Positions 55,384-63,613 of a stretch of 64,000 nt of DNA are shown piece after piece (positions within the stretch are counted from its first letter, which is position 1; the number at the start of each line of letters is the position of its first letter). The stretch is from Eubacterium ruminantium (GTDB taxonomy: Bacteria > Bacillota > Clostridia > Lachnospirales > Lachnospiraceae), in the NCBI RefSeq assembly GCF_900167085.1, contig NZ_FUXA01000010.1, forward strand, positions 62,001 through 126,000, written 5' to 3'. Made by a program: the position numbers and the translations under genes. Below the pieces are notes generated by a model. That model did not search any database, was not told where the DNA came from, and saw nothing but the letters and a program-made list of their open reading frames with translations.

Positions 55384-55984
55384 CAGCAACCTCTTTTCCT
55401 AATCTTAACTCAATAGTGTCTCGTGATGCGAAAATATCTTTGTAGATCCAATCAAACGCTTTATGTGGAGCATATCCCACCCTTATCATTTCCTCGTACC
55501 ATATTTTGCGAAAATACTCATGTGTACTATCGTGTATATCTTTGAAGTCAGCTTTTTTCCCATATTCAGCAATACGATTGGCAACTTCTTCCATTGTTTC
55601 TCCATAACCAAAACAGTCTTGATTCAAAAATTTTTCAGCAGTAAACAACTCTTTCTTTCGTTTACATTTTCGCCAATACTTAAATACGTCTTCGATCTTC
55701 CATTCAAGCCATTCTTTTTCTTCCTTATCAATAAAACTATCTGAGGAAAGAATTATTTTATTTCTTCCTTCTTCACCGTTGTGTACCATAATTCCAATAA
55801 TATAGGGATAATATTTTACCGCATCTTTTTCCGTCTCACATTTAACCTTATGATATCTATCGTCTAAACCTAAAATGTAGATATCTGTATTACCTAAATA
55901 TTTTTCTAGTTTATTTATATCACCATCGCAATGTATAGCCACTACAGAATCGTAGAAATCGCACTTCCCGCTAAACTTACTCAT
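55355..55984 (-). CDS. Phage protein of unknown function
   Basis: 209 residues: CDFYDSVVAIHCDGDINKLE, WLEWKIEDVFKYWRKCKRKK, YAPHKAFDWIYKDIF. Soluble, no recognised motif. Overlaps primase by 29 bases and lies 14 bases after the exonuclease gene. Confidence 0.7.
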   Translation of the reverse strand: MSKFSGKCDFYDSVVAIHCDGDINKLEKYLGNTDIYILGLDDRYHKVKCETEKDAVKYYPYIIGIMVHNGEEGRNKIILSSDSFIDKEEKEWLEWKIEDVFKYWRKCKRKKELFTAEKFLNQDCFGYGETMEEVANRIAEYGKKADFKDIHDSTHEYFRKIWYEEMIRVGYAPHKAFDWIYKDIFASRDTIELRLGKEVADEIFGGKTE

Positions 55985-55998
55985 AATTAATTCCCTCC

Positions 55999-56793
55999 CT
56001 ATAACTCTCTTTGTTTGAATTCGCAGGCTTTATTTCTCATAGAACAAAAATAATAACAATAAAATTGATTTTTATTGTTAGGCAGCCACAAAACTTCACT
56101 ACTAATTTCTTCTATCCTATCTAATGCCCACTGAATTGTTTCTTCGTATTCTTCTTTGTTCCAAGGTATCGAATATTCTTGTTGACCTCGGAAAAAGTTC
56201 CATCTTAATCTATCTACTTTTCCGTACTCCTCAATTATAGGAATAGAATAAATATATAACTGATGTTTAAATTCCTGAAAATGTGCTATTTGAGTCTTAC
56301 TTATTTCACCATTCGTTTTGAATTTAGGCATAAAGCTTTTATGATCACTAATTATTATCTCGCCGGTTTCTTTATCTCTTAACAACAAATCAATGAAACC
56401 GTGAAACTTGTAATTCCCTATATTAAATTTTACTTCCTTTTCTACGCCAAGAATTTCGAACTTTTCAAAATCAAAAGTAAGTTGATTAATATAATCTATA
56501 CATTGCTGATGATATTGCTCTTCAATATCAACATACTTATTCGGTGGAGCTTCATGTTTGACATATTTTTTCCAATTCTCTTCAAAAAATTCCAACAATG
56601 TAAACATGTCTTTTTCTTGCTTAAGATATGCTTCCAGTGTTTTATGCATTGCACTTCCGACTTCGGCAAAAAATCCAGATTCTCCTTCTATACCGTCCAT
56701 ATAATGTAACTTCCATTCGTATGCACAATGCCATCCGTTTATACGGGAAAAAGATAGTAAATCCTTATTCATTTTTTTTCTAATATCTTGCAT
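55999..56793 (-). CDS. PD-(D/E)XK exonuclease (RecB/Cas4 type)
   Basis: 264 residues. LSFSRINGWHCAYEWKLHYM, GSAMHKTLEAYLKQE (His), FHGFIDLLLRD and IIISDHKSF (Asp, Asp-x-Lys), HQLYIYSIPI (Gln-Tyr), and Cys residues in YCYYFCSMRNKACEF with the first Cys near HCAYEW, likely a 4Fe-4S or zinc site. Together with ERF it could process ends for recombination. ATG 56793 has GGAG at 7 bases; an in-frame extension to 56859 lies in the TnpB element. Confidence 0.87.
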   Translation of the reverse strand: MQDIRKKMNKDLLSFSRINGWHCAYEWKLHYMDGIEGESGFFAEVGSAMHKTLEAYLKQEKDMFTLLEFFEENWKKYVKHEAPPNKYVDIEEQYHQQCIDYINQLTFDFEKFEILGVEKEVKFNIGNYKFHGFIDLLLRDKETGEIIISDHKSFMPKFKTNGEISKTQIAHFQEFKHQLYIYSIPIIEEYGKVDRLRWNFFRGQQEYSIPWNKEEYEETIQWALDRIEEISSEVLWLPNNKNQFYCYYFCSMRNKACEFKQREL

Positions 56794-56819
56794 ATTATTT
56801 CTCCATATAATGTGAACTA

Positions 56820-56946
56820 CTCGGTTATAAGTAACCGAGCTTCGTGCTTCAACCACCACTGCGTTCCTGACAAGTGACCTTGTTGGTTCGTCTTATACAG
56901 TGTCCACAGGCGTAAATTCGGATGGTTCCTACCCTATTGTTTATAG
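56820..56946 (-). ncRNA. Omega-RNA region and right end of the TnpB element
   Basis: Follows the tnpB stop directly: CCGAATTTACGCCTGTGGAC (56902-56921), GTGGTTGAAGCACGAAG, then the terminal hairpin CTCGGTTA/TAACCGAG (56820-56839). This is the usual scaffold of IS200/IS605-type guide RNA. The guide would be the flanking sequence that follows the hairpin, beginning TAGTTCACATTATATGGA. Confidence 0.75.
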
Positions 56947-58056
56947 TTATGCTGATTCTAAGCTTCTCAATCCCTCAACCTTAATGTTTATAGCAGCGTT
57001 CCAATCTCTATCTATTCCTGTATGACCGCAATAAGGACAATCCCACCTGCGGATTCTAAGGTCTTTGAGATTTGGGCTTCTATATCCACACCAATGACAG
57101 AGTTGAGAGCTTGGAAACCATTTGTCTACTTTTATCAGATAACCACCTCTGTCTTTTAGTTTGTATTCCAAGAAGTTTATAAACATTCCGTAGCCGTTAT
57201 CCAAGGTAGCTTTACCATTTCCGAAGCTTTTATTTGCCATAGACCTCATATTGAGATTTTCTACACATACGCAAGTATACTGATTGGCTATCTCAGTTGA
57301 CTTCTTATGTAAAAAATCTTTTCTTTGATTTGCTACGTGTCTATGTATTTTGGCTATCTTCTTTTGCTGTTTGCAGTAATTATTACTACCAATAGTCTTA
57401 TGTCTCAGCTTACGCTGCGACTTTGCCAACTTGTCTTGTGATAATCTGTAGTAATGTGGCATATTACAATCATTACCCTCACTATCTACATACAATCCGT
57501 CTGATTTATAATCTAGTCCTAATGTACTCATTGATGTTACAGGAGCATATAACTCTTTAACTTCGTATTCAAATAAGATTGATATATAATAAACCCCATC
57601 ACGTTCCTGTGATACTGTTGCAGATTTAATCATCCAATCCTTATTAGGCTGTCGATGTATCTTAGCCTTGACAATGCCTATTTTGGGAAGTTTTATAGTC
57701 TTATCAAGAATTGCCACAGTGCCTTTTTGATTGTTGGTAGTGTACGATTTTCTACTATGTTTAGCAGATTTATACTTTGGAAAGCCTATCTTTTTACCTC
57801 TAAAGAAGTTTTTGTAAGCTGTTTGCAGATTCATCTGCACATTCGCAAGTGCTAAAGAATCAACTTCTTTGAGAAATGGATATTCTTTTTTGTACTGTGC
57901 AGGAGTAGTTTGTAATGTCTTTTGATGTTCTTGGTAATAAGCAATTTTATCTGCAAGCATAAGATTCCATACCTTACGACAGCAACCGAAAGTTCGGGCA
58001 AACATTATTTTTTGTTCATTTGTAGGATATATTCTATACTTGATTGCTCTATTCAT
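56947..58056 (-). CDS. tnpB: RNA-guided nuclease TnpB (OrfB_IS605)
   Basis: 369 residues. HTH/REC-like N-terminus (YRIYPTNEQKIMFARTFG), RuvC-I Asp182 in LGLDYKSDGLYV, RuvC-II Glu266 in CVCVENLNMRSM, zinc finger CHWCGY...CPYCGH, RuvC-III Asp351 in TGIDRDWNAAINI. All three catalytic acids are present, so it should cut, unlike nuclease-dead TldR proteins. Full family length. GGAG five bases before the ATG. Confidence 0.95.
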   Translation of the reverse strand: MNRAIKYRIYPTNEQKIMFARTFGCCRKVWNLMLADKIAYYQEHQKTLQTTPAQYKKEYPFLKEVDSLALANVQMNLQTAYKNFFRGKKIGFPKYKSAKHSRKSYTTNNQKGTVAILDKTIKLPKIGIVKAKIHRQPNKDWMIKSATVSQERDGVYYISILFEYEVKELYAPVTSMSTLGLDYKSDGLYVDSEGNDCNMPHYYRLSQDKLAKSQRKLRHKTIGSNNYCKQQKKIAKIHRHVANQRKDFLHKKSTEIANQYTCVCVENLNMRSMANKSFGNGKATLDNGYGMFINFLEYKLKDRGGYLIKVDKWFPSSQLCHWCGYRSPNLKDLRIRRWDCPYCGHTGIDRDWNAAINIKVEGLRSLESA

Positions 58057-58110
58057 ATAACTCCTTTATGTGGGCTTTCATCTCGGAGACAAGTCACCGA
58101 GAATTCCCGC

Positions 58111-58401
58111 CTACTTTCTTAAAATATGTCCATATTTTTTATTATATTCTTCTATGTGACGATTATATTCATCCATTTCTTCATCGGTATATGGGCGAGT
58201 TTCAGATAGTTCTTTAATGAATTTTATATCTCCACATCTTCTCAAGTATTCATGTCCGCCATCCACTGCAATTCCAGAAGCTCCTTTGCTTTCTACGAAG
58301 CAAGAACATGGGCAAAAATCGTGTACGTGTTTACTCTCAACTACATCCCCACACTTTAGACATTGTGCGGCATTTCGTATTATTTTAATTTTCCTCTTCA
58401 A
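58111..58401 (-). CDS. Small phage protein with Cys motif
   Basis: 96 residues: IRNAAQCLKCGDVVESKHVH, CPCSCFVESKGASGIAVDGG, HEYLRRCGDI. The C-x-x-C and C-x-C pairs suggest a zinc site; the pattern is common in phage proteins of unknown role (DUF7695-like). The TnpB element begins right after its stop. Confidence 0.7.
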   Translation of the reverse strand: MKRKIKIIRNAAQCLKCGDVVESKHVHDFCPCSCFVESKGASGIAVDGGHEYLRRCGDIKFIKELSETRPYTDEEMDEYNRHIEEYNKKYGHILRK

Positions 58402-58615
58402 ATTTTTCCCTTCTTTCTTCAGTGAATTTCTTGACTAATATACTGTCTTCATCAGGATACTTCCAACACCTAACATTTTTTACAACCTCGTGTTTACTGC
58501 TGCTAAGATATTTTTTATTGCCAATATAAAATCCTAATATCTCATTCCCATCTTTAAGTAGCAATTCAACTCTTTTGTACATGGTAGGCTGTGACGAATT
58601 GCAATCTTTCCACAT
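58385..58615 (-). CDS. Small phage protein, unknown
   Basis: 76 residues (YKRVELLLKDGNEILGFYIG ... EERREKFEEEN). Beta-rich core with a charged tail. Overlaps the next gene by 17 bases and the previous by one, so translationally coupled. Confidence 0.65.
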   Translation of the reverse strand: MWKDCNSSQPTMYKRVELLLKDGNEILGFYIGNKKYLSSSKHEVVKNVRCWKYPDEDSILVKKFTEERREKFEEEN

Positions 58616-58779
58616 TATGACTCCTCCGCATAGAATAATTCATGTTCAAAGAATTCAAGAATAATATCTGGGGCAAACTGAACCTTTATAAAATCTCCTT
58701 CGTATCCGACAACAGTTCCTATTTCATCTTCGCTAACAACCATTACTTTTTTACCAATTGGAAATGCTTTATTAATCAT
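58615..58779 (-). CDS. Small phage protein, unknown (SH3-like)
   Basis: 54 residues: MINKAFPIGKKVMVVSEDEI, GTVVGYEGDFIKVQF, then an acidic end. Reads like a small SH3/KOW-type barrel. AGGAGG seven bases before the ATG and overlap with the next start (TAATG) support it. Confidence 0.65.
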   Translation of the reverse strand: MINKAFPIGKKVMVVSEDEIGTVVGYEGDFIKVQFAPDIILEFFEHELFYAEES

Positions 58780-58796
58780 TTTAATTCCTCCTGAAT

Positions 58797-60140
58797 TTAG
58801 CCAAACGGCGTTTCTTCTCTAACTGTTTGTTTACAATCCATGATTGTCTGTGTATCGCCAATATAATTTAAACTCATCCATTCTCCAGCATCTTGTTGTG
58901 CTCCGTTACGATTTAGATATATACGTGTATAAATATTTCCGTATTCCAAACCACCATCTGATCTGATTTCTTCAGCAGTTTTATATCTCCAATAAACTAT
59001 AGTCGAAGCATACATGGCAATTTTATCTGAAGATGATATTTCATTATTTCGACTTAGCTGACATGCTGCTAATACGCACATATCTAATTCTCCAGCTATC
59101 TCATTCTTTAATACATCTGTGATTTGCCCAAGTTTATTAGATAAAGCAAAAGCGTCTGTGTCGTTTCCTTTGATATAATCAAAACAAACAAACTTAAGAC
59201 CAATCTTATATTTCAACATTTTACAGATAGCATAAACCCGATTTATATCAACTATCGGCATATATATATGCACAAGTGGGAGCTTTTTAAGTTCTGCATT
59301 TGCAGAAAGAATTCTGTTTTTTTCTTCTGGTGACCACTTTCCTTCTTTTATGCGCCTTACGGGAATTTGACTAAGATGTGCTAATGCTCGAGTAACCCAC
59401 ATTTTATCTGTTAATTCCGTATCAAATACTACTGTTGGAATATTCTGTTTAGCCTTATGAATGGCTTCATTTAATAAGTTGGCGGTTTTTCCCGACTTCA
59501 TTCTAGAAGCAACAACTATTAACTCTCCCGGTTCAAAAACGTAAAATGGACGATAAATATTCCATTTACTTGGAATTCCAAAACCATCTTCGGTTTGTTT
59601 TTTGATTATCTCTGCCAAAATATCATCGACTTCTTCACCTATTGTTTTAATTTCTGTTGTTATTAAAAATTTTTCGGTAAGATCTGTAATTATTCGATGA
59701 ACTTTATTATCTGTAACTTCCACTTCTGTATCTGAATTAAAGCAAAGACGTTGTAATTCACCGGATTTTTTATATAAACTCCTTTTATACGCTAAAGCTA
59801 AAATAGTGCGACAGAGTTCTATATATTCTTTTATAGTATCTCTTGCCGCATATCCTGCTAATTCTATATACTTACTAACATCTGTGAGATTATGAAGTGC
59901 CATTAACTTTACAACAGCTTTGTTACTAGCCAACTGATTATTTAGATTAACCTCGTCAATATTAGTAATTCCTTTTTTATATAATTCATTTATTGCCCAA
60001 TAGATTGCGCCATTTTCTTTTTGGGAAAAATGTTCAGCTTTTAACCAATCAGTATGCAATATGAATTCCGGATGGTTAAGTAGTGATGCTATAACTGCAC
60101 TTTCCGCAGATATATCTTTTAGATCCTCATAAGCTGCCAA
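58797..60140 (-). CDS. dnaB: Replicative DNA helicase, DnaB type
   Basis: 447 residues. N-terminal domain (SAESAVIASLLNHPEFILHT), Walker A LIVVASRMKSGKTANLLNEA, Walker B-like KFVCFDYIKGND, motif 4 CVLAACQLSRNNEI. TTG start with GGAGGTG at 5 bases. Loads with the phage primase at the fork. Confidence 0.92.
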   Translation of the reverse strand: MAAYEDLKDISAESAVIASLLNHPEFILHTDWLKAEHFSQKENGAIYWAINELYKKGITNIDEVNLNNQLASNKAVVKLMALHNLTDVSKYIELAGYAARDTIKEYIELCRTILALAYKRSLYKKSGELQRLCFNSDTEVEVTDNKVHRIITDLTEKFLITTEIKTIGEEVDDILAEIIKKQTEDGFGIPSKWNIYRPFYVFEPGELIVVASRMKSGKTANLLNEAIHKAKQNIPTVVFDTELTDKMWVTRALAHLSQIPVRRIKEGKWSPEEKNRILSANAELKKLPLVHIYMPIVDINRVYAICKMLKYKIGLKFVCFDYIKGNDTDAFALSNKLGQITDVLKNEIAGELDMCVLAACQLSRNNEISSSDKIAMYASTIVYWRYKTAEEIRSDGGLEYGNIYTRIYLNRNGAQQDAGEWMSLNYIGDTQTIMDCKQTVREETPFG

Positions 60141-60222
60141 AATAACACCTCCATTTTTTTATTTATCGTCTTTTTTATGGAAAGACTCTTTCGGGCTAAA
60201 CCTATATGTAAAAAGGGGGATT

Positions 60223-60642
60223 TTACTTAAATGGCAGATCTTCTTCTATGTCGCTTGAAATAGCCATAAATTCAGGAGTCTGTGGCTGAGCCTGAACCTG
60301 AGGCACACTGTTTTCATCTCTCTTTGTGCAAAATTCTGCATTATTTACTAGGACATCTGTTGTATAAACTTTCTGTCCATCCTTATTAACATAAGAACCT
60401 GTTCTAATTTCACCAGTAACGGCTACCTTAGATCCCTTTGGAAAATACTTGTCAAGAAATTCAGCAGTCTTTCCAAAAGCTTCAATTCCTATAAAGTCGG
60501 ATTCATAATTTCCGGTTGACTTATCTTTAAATTTTCTCTGAACTGCAATTGAATTTCTATATATAGCAGTTGCATTCTCTCCTATGCTATATCTAACTTC
60601 ACCGTCACGACAAAGATTGCCGATTAAAACTACATTATTCAT
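60223..60642 (-). CDS. ssb: Single-stranded DNA-binding protein
   Basis: 139 residues; OB fold MNNVVLIGNLCRDGEVRYS, FIGIEAFGKTAEFLDKYF, GSKVAVTGEIRTGSYVNKDG, and the acidic C-terminal tip SDIEEDLPFK for partner binding. Confidence 0.95.
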   Translation of the reverse strand: MNNVVLIGNLCRDGEVRYSIGENATAIYRNSIAVQRKFKDKSTGNYESDFIGIEAFGKTAEFLDKYFPKGSKVAVTGEIRTGSYVNKDGQKVYTTDVLVNNAEFCTKRDENSVPQVQAQPQTPEFMAISSDIEEDLPFK

Positions 60643-60655
60643 TATCTTATCTCCT

Positions 60656-61246
60656 TTATTTCTTTAATTTCTTAATCGTTTCTAAACATTCCTTTGCTTT
60701 ATCTACAGACTTAATAAGTCGTGGATTTCCAGAAGCTACAAACGTCTTTAAGGTATTCATAAGTTCCGTATTTTTCTGTCCACCTAACTCCGTACATACC
60801 TTAATGATCTCTGTATGTATATTTGTTAGTTCTGTGTTTACCGATGCCGAAGCTCCCTTATTTGTTGAATCTGAGTCTTTTGTATCATCTATAAGGAACA
60901 TTCCATTTAAACAATACTTTCGAGCATAACTAGATGTTGCTCCAGTAACCTGACTCGGATCCATACCTTTCTTGTCGTCTGGTTCTCGTGCAAACGCAGA
61001 GGTTGATATTGTTTCTCCCGTTTCAGCATCAATAAGTGTGGCAATGGCTTTGATATAAAACCTTTCGCCAATATTAATTACTTCATCCTGAATGACTAAA
61101 GTACAATTGTAGTTTTTTAGTACTGGCTTAACTGCCTCCATGATGTCTTCACAGTTTCTGTACTTGTATTTACCAAACGCATTGTACTGTTTCTTAGGCG
61201 CTTTTAAGTCACTCTGTATGCTTTTGAGCTTTTCGTATAACGCCAT
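60656..61246 (-). CDS. erf: ERF-family ssDNA annealing protein
   Basis: 196 residues. MALYEKLKSIQSDLKAPKKQ, YKYRNCEDIMEAVKPVL, and the ERF signature ATSSYARKYCLNGMFLIDDT. Anneals single strands in phage recombination, probably with SSB (adjacent) and the RecB-like exonuclease. Confidence 0.9.
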   Translation of the reverse strand: MALYEKLKSIQSDLKAPKKQYNAFGKYKYRNCEDIMEAVKPVLKNYNCTLVIQDEVINIGERFYIKAIATLIDAETGETISTSAFAREPDDKKGMDPSQVTGATSSYARKYCLNGMFLIDDTKDSDSTNKGASASVNTELTNIHTEIIKVCTELGGQKNTELMNTLKTFVASGNPRLIKSVDKAKECLETIKKLKK

Positions 61247-61264
61247 TTTAATTCCCTCCTTTTA

Positions 61265-62212
61265 TTATTTTACTCTGTTTTTTGTTTCTGTATATAAAAT
61301 CGGCAAAATCAATCCCATAAGTTCTTTCATTTGTGGATGTGGTTTTCCGGTTGTACCATAATACCTAAGATTAATAATATGCTGCCATTCTTTTTCAGTG
61401 GCAGTTACTACTAACTCCGTCTTGCAGTCATTTGGCAAAACACCCCTTGCAATTTCTGGCGGTAGACCAGCTTTGCGAAGATTCATATACTGTGTTTCCG
61501 CCATTAACATAGCATAATGCCAATCGTTATATGCGGAAGAATCTGTATCGATCAGCGGAGTTATTACCTCAATCTGGTTTCCAAACTTATCTTTGTCATA
61601 CCCCACATATCTCTGAGATTCCTGACTAAAAGTAATATTGGCACGATGTCTAACTAACTCATTTGCCACCGCTCTGCTAGTCGTCAACCTAAATGTGTGA
61701 GGAATTAATTTTTCAATTCCTTTAGGGTTTAAATCTATTAATTCTTCTCTTGAAACCATATAAGCTCCCGCCGGGTTCCACGGATCTTCGACTTTTCTAA
61801 AGAACTCAGGATATTTATTTGCTAATGCAGCTTCAATATTTCCAATTGGACATTCTTTAAGCAAATCAATCCATGCTCGAAAAGAACCTGAAACATATCT
61901 TCCAGCAAAATTTATATACTTTATAGCCTCTATGGTTTCTATGTCTTGTACATCATCATCAAATTCGTTGTGGTTTTTACAATTTTTTAATGCTTTAAGT
62001 GTTAAATCGTCTAATAAAAAATACACATATTCATGTTCTAAAGTTGTGAGATGTCCCGATCCATATAAACGTTTGACAAAATTAGTTGCTAAATCTAGCC
62101 TATCTTCGTCATACGGTTCGGCTTTATAACATGTATGTGCAGCTTCAGATATAAGCATATATGGATGTTTATCATGCTTAATTAACTCTGCTTTTTGGTT
62201 TGTTATCTTCAT
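61265..62212 (-). CDS. thyX: Flavin-dependent thymidylate synthase
   Basis: 315 residues. The ThyX signature RHRANITFSQESQRYV carries the R-H-R and S-Q-R elements; YGSGHLTTLEHEYVYF and RYYGTTGKPHPQM are further flavin/nucleotide regions. Makes dTMP from dUMP; pairs with the phage dUTPase. Longer than typical (about 220 to 250). Confidence 0.95.
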   Translation of the reverse strand: MKITNQKAELIKHDKHPYMLISEAAHTCYKAEPYDEDRLDLATNFVKRLYGSGHLTTLEHEYVYFLLDDLTLKALKNCKNHNEFDDDVQDIETIEAIKYINFAGRYVSGSFRAWIDLLKECPIGNIEAALANKYPEFFRKVEDPWNPAGAYMVSREELIDLNPKGIEKLIPHTFRLTTSRAVANELVRHRANITFSQESQRYVGYDKDKFGNQIEVITPLIDTDSSAYNDWHYAMLMAETQYMNLRKAGLPPEIARGVLPNDCKTELVVTATEKEWQHIINLRYYGTTGKPHPQMKELMGLILPILYTETKNRVK

Positions 62213-62244
62213 TTATGAGCGTTTCCTTTCTATAATTTATTTAG

Positions 62245-62316
62245 CAGGACTGGTTGGATTCGAACCAACGAATGCAGGAGTCAAAGTCCTGTGCCTTACC
62301 GCTTGGCGACAGCCCT
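62245..62316 (-). tRNA. tRNA-Gln (anticodon TTG)
   Basis: Complete cloverleaf on the minus strand: acceptor AGGGCTG/CAGTCCT, D arm GCCAAGCGGTAAGGC, anticodon arm CAGGA-CTTTGAC-TCCTG with TTG, T arm GTTGG-TTCGAAT-CCAAC, discriminator G at 62245. CCA is not encoded. Phage-borne tRNAs supplement codons used often in phage genes. Confidence 0.95.
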
Positions 62317-62319
62317 ATA

Positions 62320-62343
62320 TTGCGGTTAACCCTTACACCGCAA
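62320..62343 (-). other. Hairpin just before the tRNA
   Basis: TTGCGGT / ACCGCAA stem with a 10-base loop between the zinc-ribbon gene and tRNA-Gln, likely marking RNA processing at the tRNA 5' end or a weak terminator. Confidence 0.45.
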
Positions 62344-62353
62344 GGTATTTTTT

Positions 62354-62560
62354 TTAGCAGCCGTAGTATCTTGAGTCTGTGTTTACATATAGATATCTAT
62401 CTAAGCTTGTGGGCAAATCTAATTGTCTAAATTCCCCTTCGCAAAAAGGACATCTTTTTTCAATAATATTTACATTTCCATACTTTCTTTCTATTTGCAC
62501 CGCTTCCTTAGCTTCAAACACAGAGTGACACTTACTGCATATACATTTTATATCTTTCAT
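62354..62560 (-). CDS. Small zinc-ribbon protein
   Basis: 68 residues: CICSKCHSVFEAKEAVQIER and KRCPFCEGEFRQLDL form two C-x-x-C knuckles. First gene after the promoter at 62605, AAGGAGTGAC-like SD. Possibly a small regulator or adaptor; function unknown. Confidence 0.72.
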   Translation of the reverse strand: MKDIKCICSKCHSVFEAKEAVQIERKYGNVNIIEKRCPFCEGEFRQLDLPTSLDRYLYVNTDSRYYGC

Positions 62561-62604
62561 TAATTCTTGTCACTCCTTATATTAATTTGTTCCCTTCTGA
62601 TATT

Positions 62605-62633
62605 AATATAACACAAACACTACTTACTGTCAA
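62605..62633 (-). promoter_or_regulatory. Main early-operon promoter
   Basis: -35 TTGACA (62628-62633), 17-bp spacer, -10 TATATT (62605-62610). ATTAATA-type elements flank it on both sides (about 62581-62586, 62600-62606, 62641-62648), possible repressor sites. It sits right behind the terminator of the MrpR-like gene and reads into the replication genes. Confidence 0.75.
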
Positions 62634-62664
62634 ATACTTTTATTAATTTACTCCTTATTTACTA

Positions 62665-62692
62665 AGAACAAATCCCTTCCAAAAGAAGGGAT
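62665..62692 (-). terminator. Terminator of the MrpR-like gene
   Basis: ATCCCTTC / GAAGGGAT hairpin (62672-62692) followed on the minus strand by TTTGTTCTT. Confidence 0.65.
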
Positions 62693-62698
62693 ATATTC

Positions 62699-63613
62699 TT
62701 ACTTAAGATAATCCTTATATTTAGTAATAAATCTGTTGGCGATGGCTATATTAAACCCATATTGATTGCGAAGATATTCAACATGCTTCGGATCTGCGAA
62801 AACTTCAGATGTTGTCAAATTATTCTTTTCACAAATTCTATTAATGCAATCTATTAATCCGCTAGTAAAAATACTGTTAATAGTTAAATATCTTGAAACG
62901 CCCAGATCATCTAACATATTCCGGAAGCTTCGCGGAAAACGCTTGATTGCCTGTTCTTCCGTTGTTTTGGGACTACTATTTTTATATAATGCCCCATAAT
63001 CTCCATATAACGTTCTCTTTTTACCATCACTATAGATATATTCTTGTTCCTGATCTGCAAGTTTTGCAACCCGGATTAAGTCGTCAGATATATCAATAAT
63101 TCTACCCGTGCAAAGTTTCATCTTATGGGCAGATTCGTCTATATCTGACAAGTTAGCCCGGACAATTTCCGAATAACCTAAACCTTTTATACCTGTAAAT
63201 AAAGCAATCATTACAAACTTGTCTCTACAGTTTGGAATTTTATATAAAATACTAACCATTTCTTCTTTTGAGATTATAGACTCATCTAATCCCAATTTGT
63301 TTACACAAGAATTTACATCTTCTTTGCTTATCTCGGCGAAATGATTCTGTCCGTCTATTAACAACCCTTCTTTTAAAGCCCACTGTGAATATTTTCGCAA
63401 ATTAAAGATGATGACGCTAATATAATCGAATGACTTACTGTCCTGAAATTTGAGAAAAGTTAATACTTCTTTTTTAGAAAAATCATACAAATCTTTTCCA
63501 TACATTTCTTCTAATTGTTCAGATTTATTAAACATGTTTTGCCAATAATTATATGGATATTGATCTAAATCAATATCATCCATAAATCTTTTTTTATTTT
63601 CTTCATTAAACAT
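62699..63613 (-). CDS. Recombinase-fold protein, probable MrpR-type phage repressor
   Basis: 304 residues with a tyrosine-recombinase architecture: SAM-like core-binding part (DFSKKEVLTFLKFQDSKSFD, YSQWALKEG) and a catalytic-like domain (IALFTGIKGLGYSEIVRANL, RFPRSFRNMLDDLGVS). The recombinase Arg in TG-R-x-S-E is Lys/Gly, the H-x-x-R box reads P-R-S-F-R, and no convincing nucleophile Tyr follows. This matches the SPbeta MrpR group, recombinase-derived repressors of the lytic cycle. AGAGGTGAG precedes the ATG. Confidence 0.7.
   Translation of the reverse strand: MFNEENKKRFMDDIDLDQYPYNYWQNMFNKSEQLEEMYGKDLYDFSKKEVLTFLKFQDSKSFDYISVIIFNLRKYSQWALKEGLLIDGQNHFAEISKEDVNSCVNKLGLDESIISKEEMVSILYKIPNCRDKFVMIALFTGIKGLGYSEIVRANLSDIDESAHKMKLCTGRIIDISDDLIRVAKLADQEQEYIYSDGKKRTLYGDYGALYKNSSPKTTEEQAIKRFPRSFRNMLDDLGVSRYLTINSIFTSGLIDCINRICEKNNLTTSEVFADPKHVEYLRNQYGFNIAIANRFITKYKDYLK

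Larger units (their letters stand above)
56820..58110 (-). mobile_element. TnpB-only IS200/IS605-family element
   Basis: tnpB flanked by subterminal hairpins: left end TCTCGG/CCGAGA (58081-58102) just before the gene and right end CTCGGTTA/TAACCGAG (56820-56839). No tnpA transposase gene, so it needs one in trans. The insert lies between the stop of a small gene (58111) and the SD of the exonuclease gene and breaks neither. Confidence 0.8.

Noticed and set aside
56947-58056. TnpB homologue as a nuclease-dead TldR repressor
   Set aside because: Asp182, Glu266 and Asp351 are all present in well-conserved contexts.
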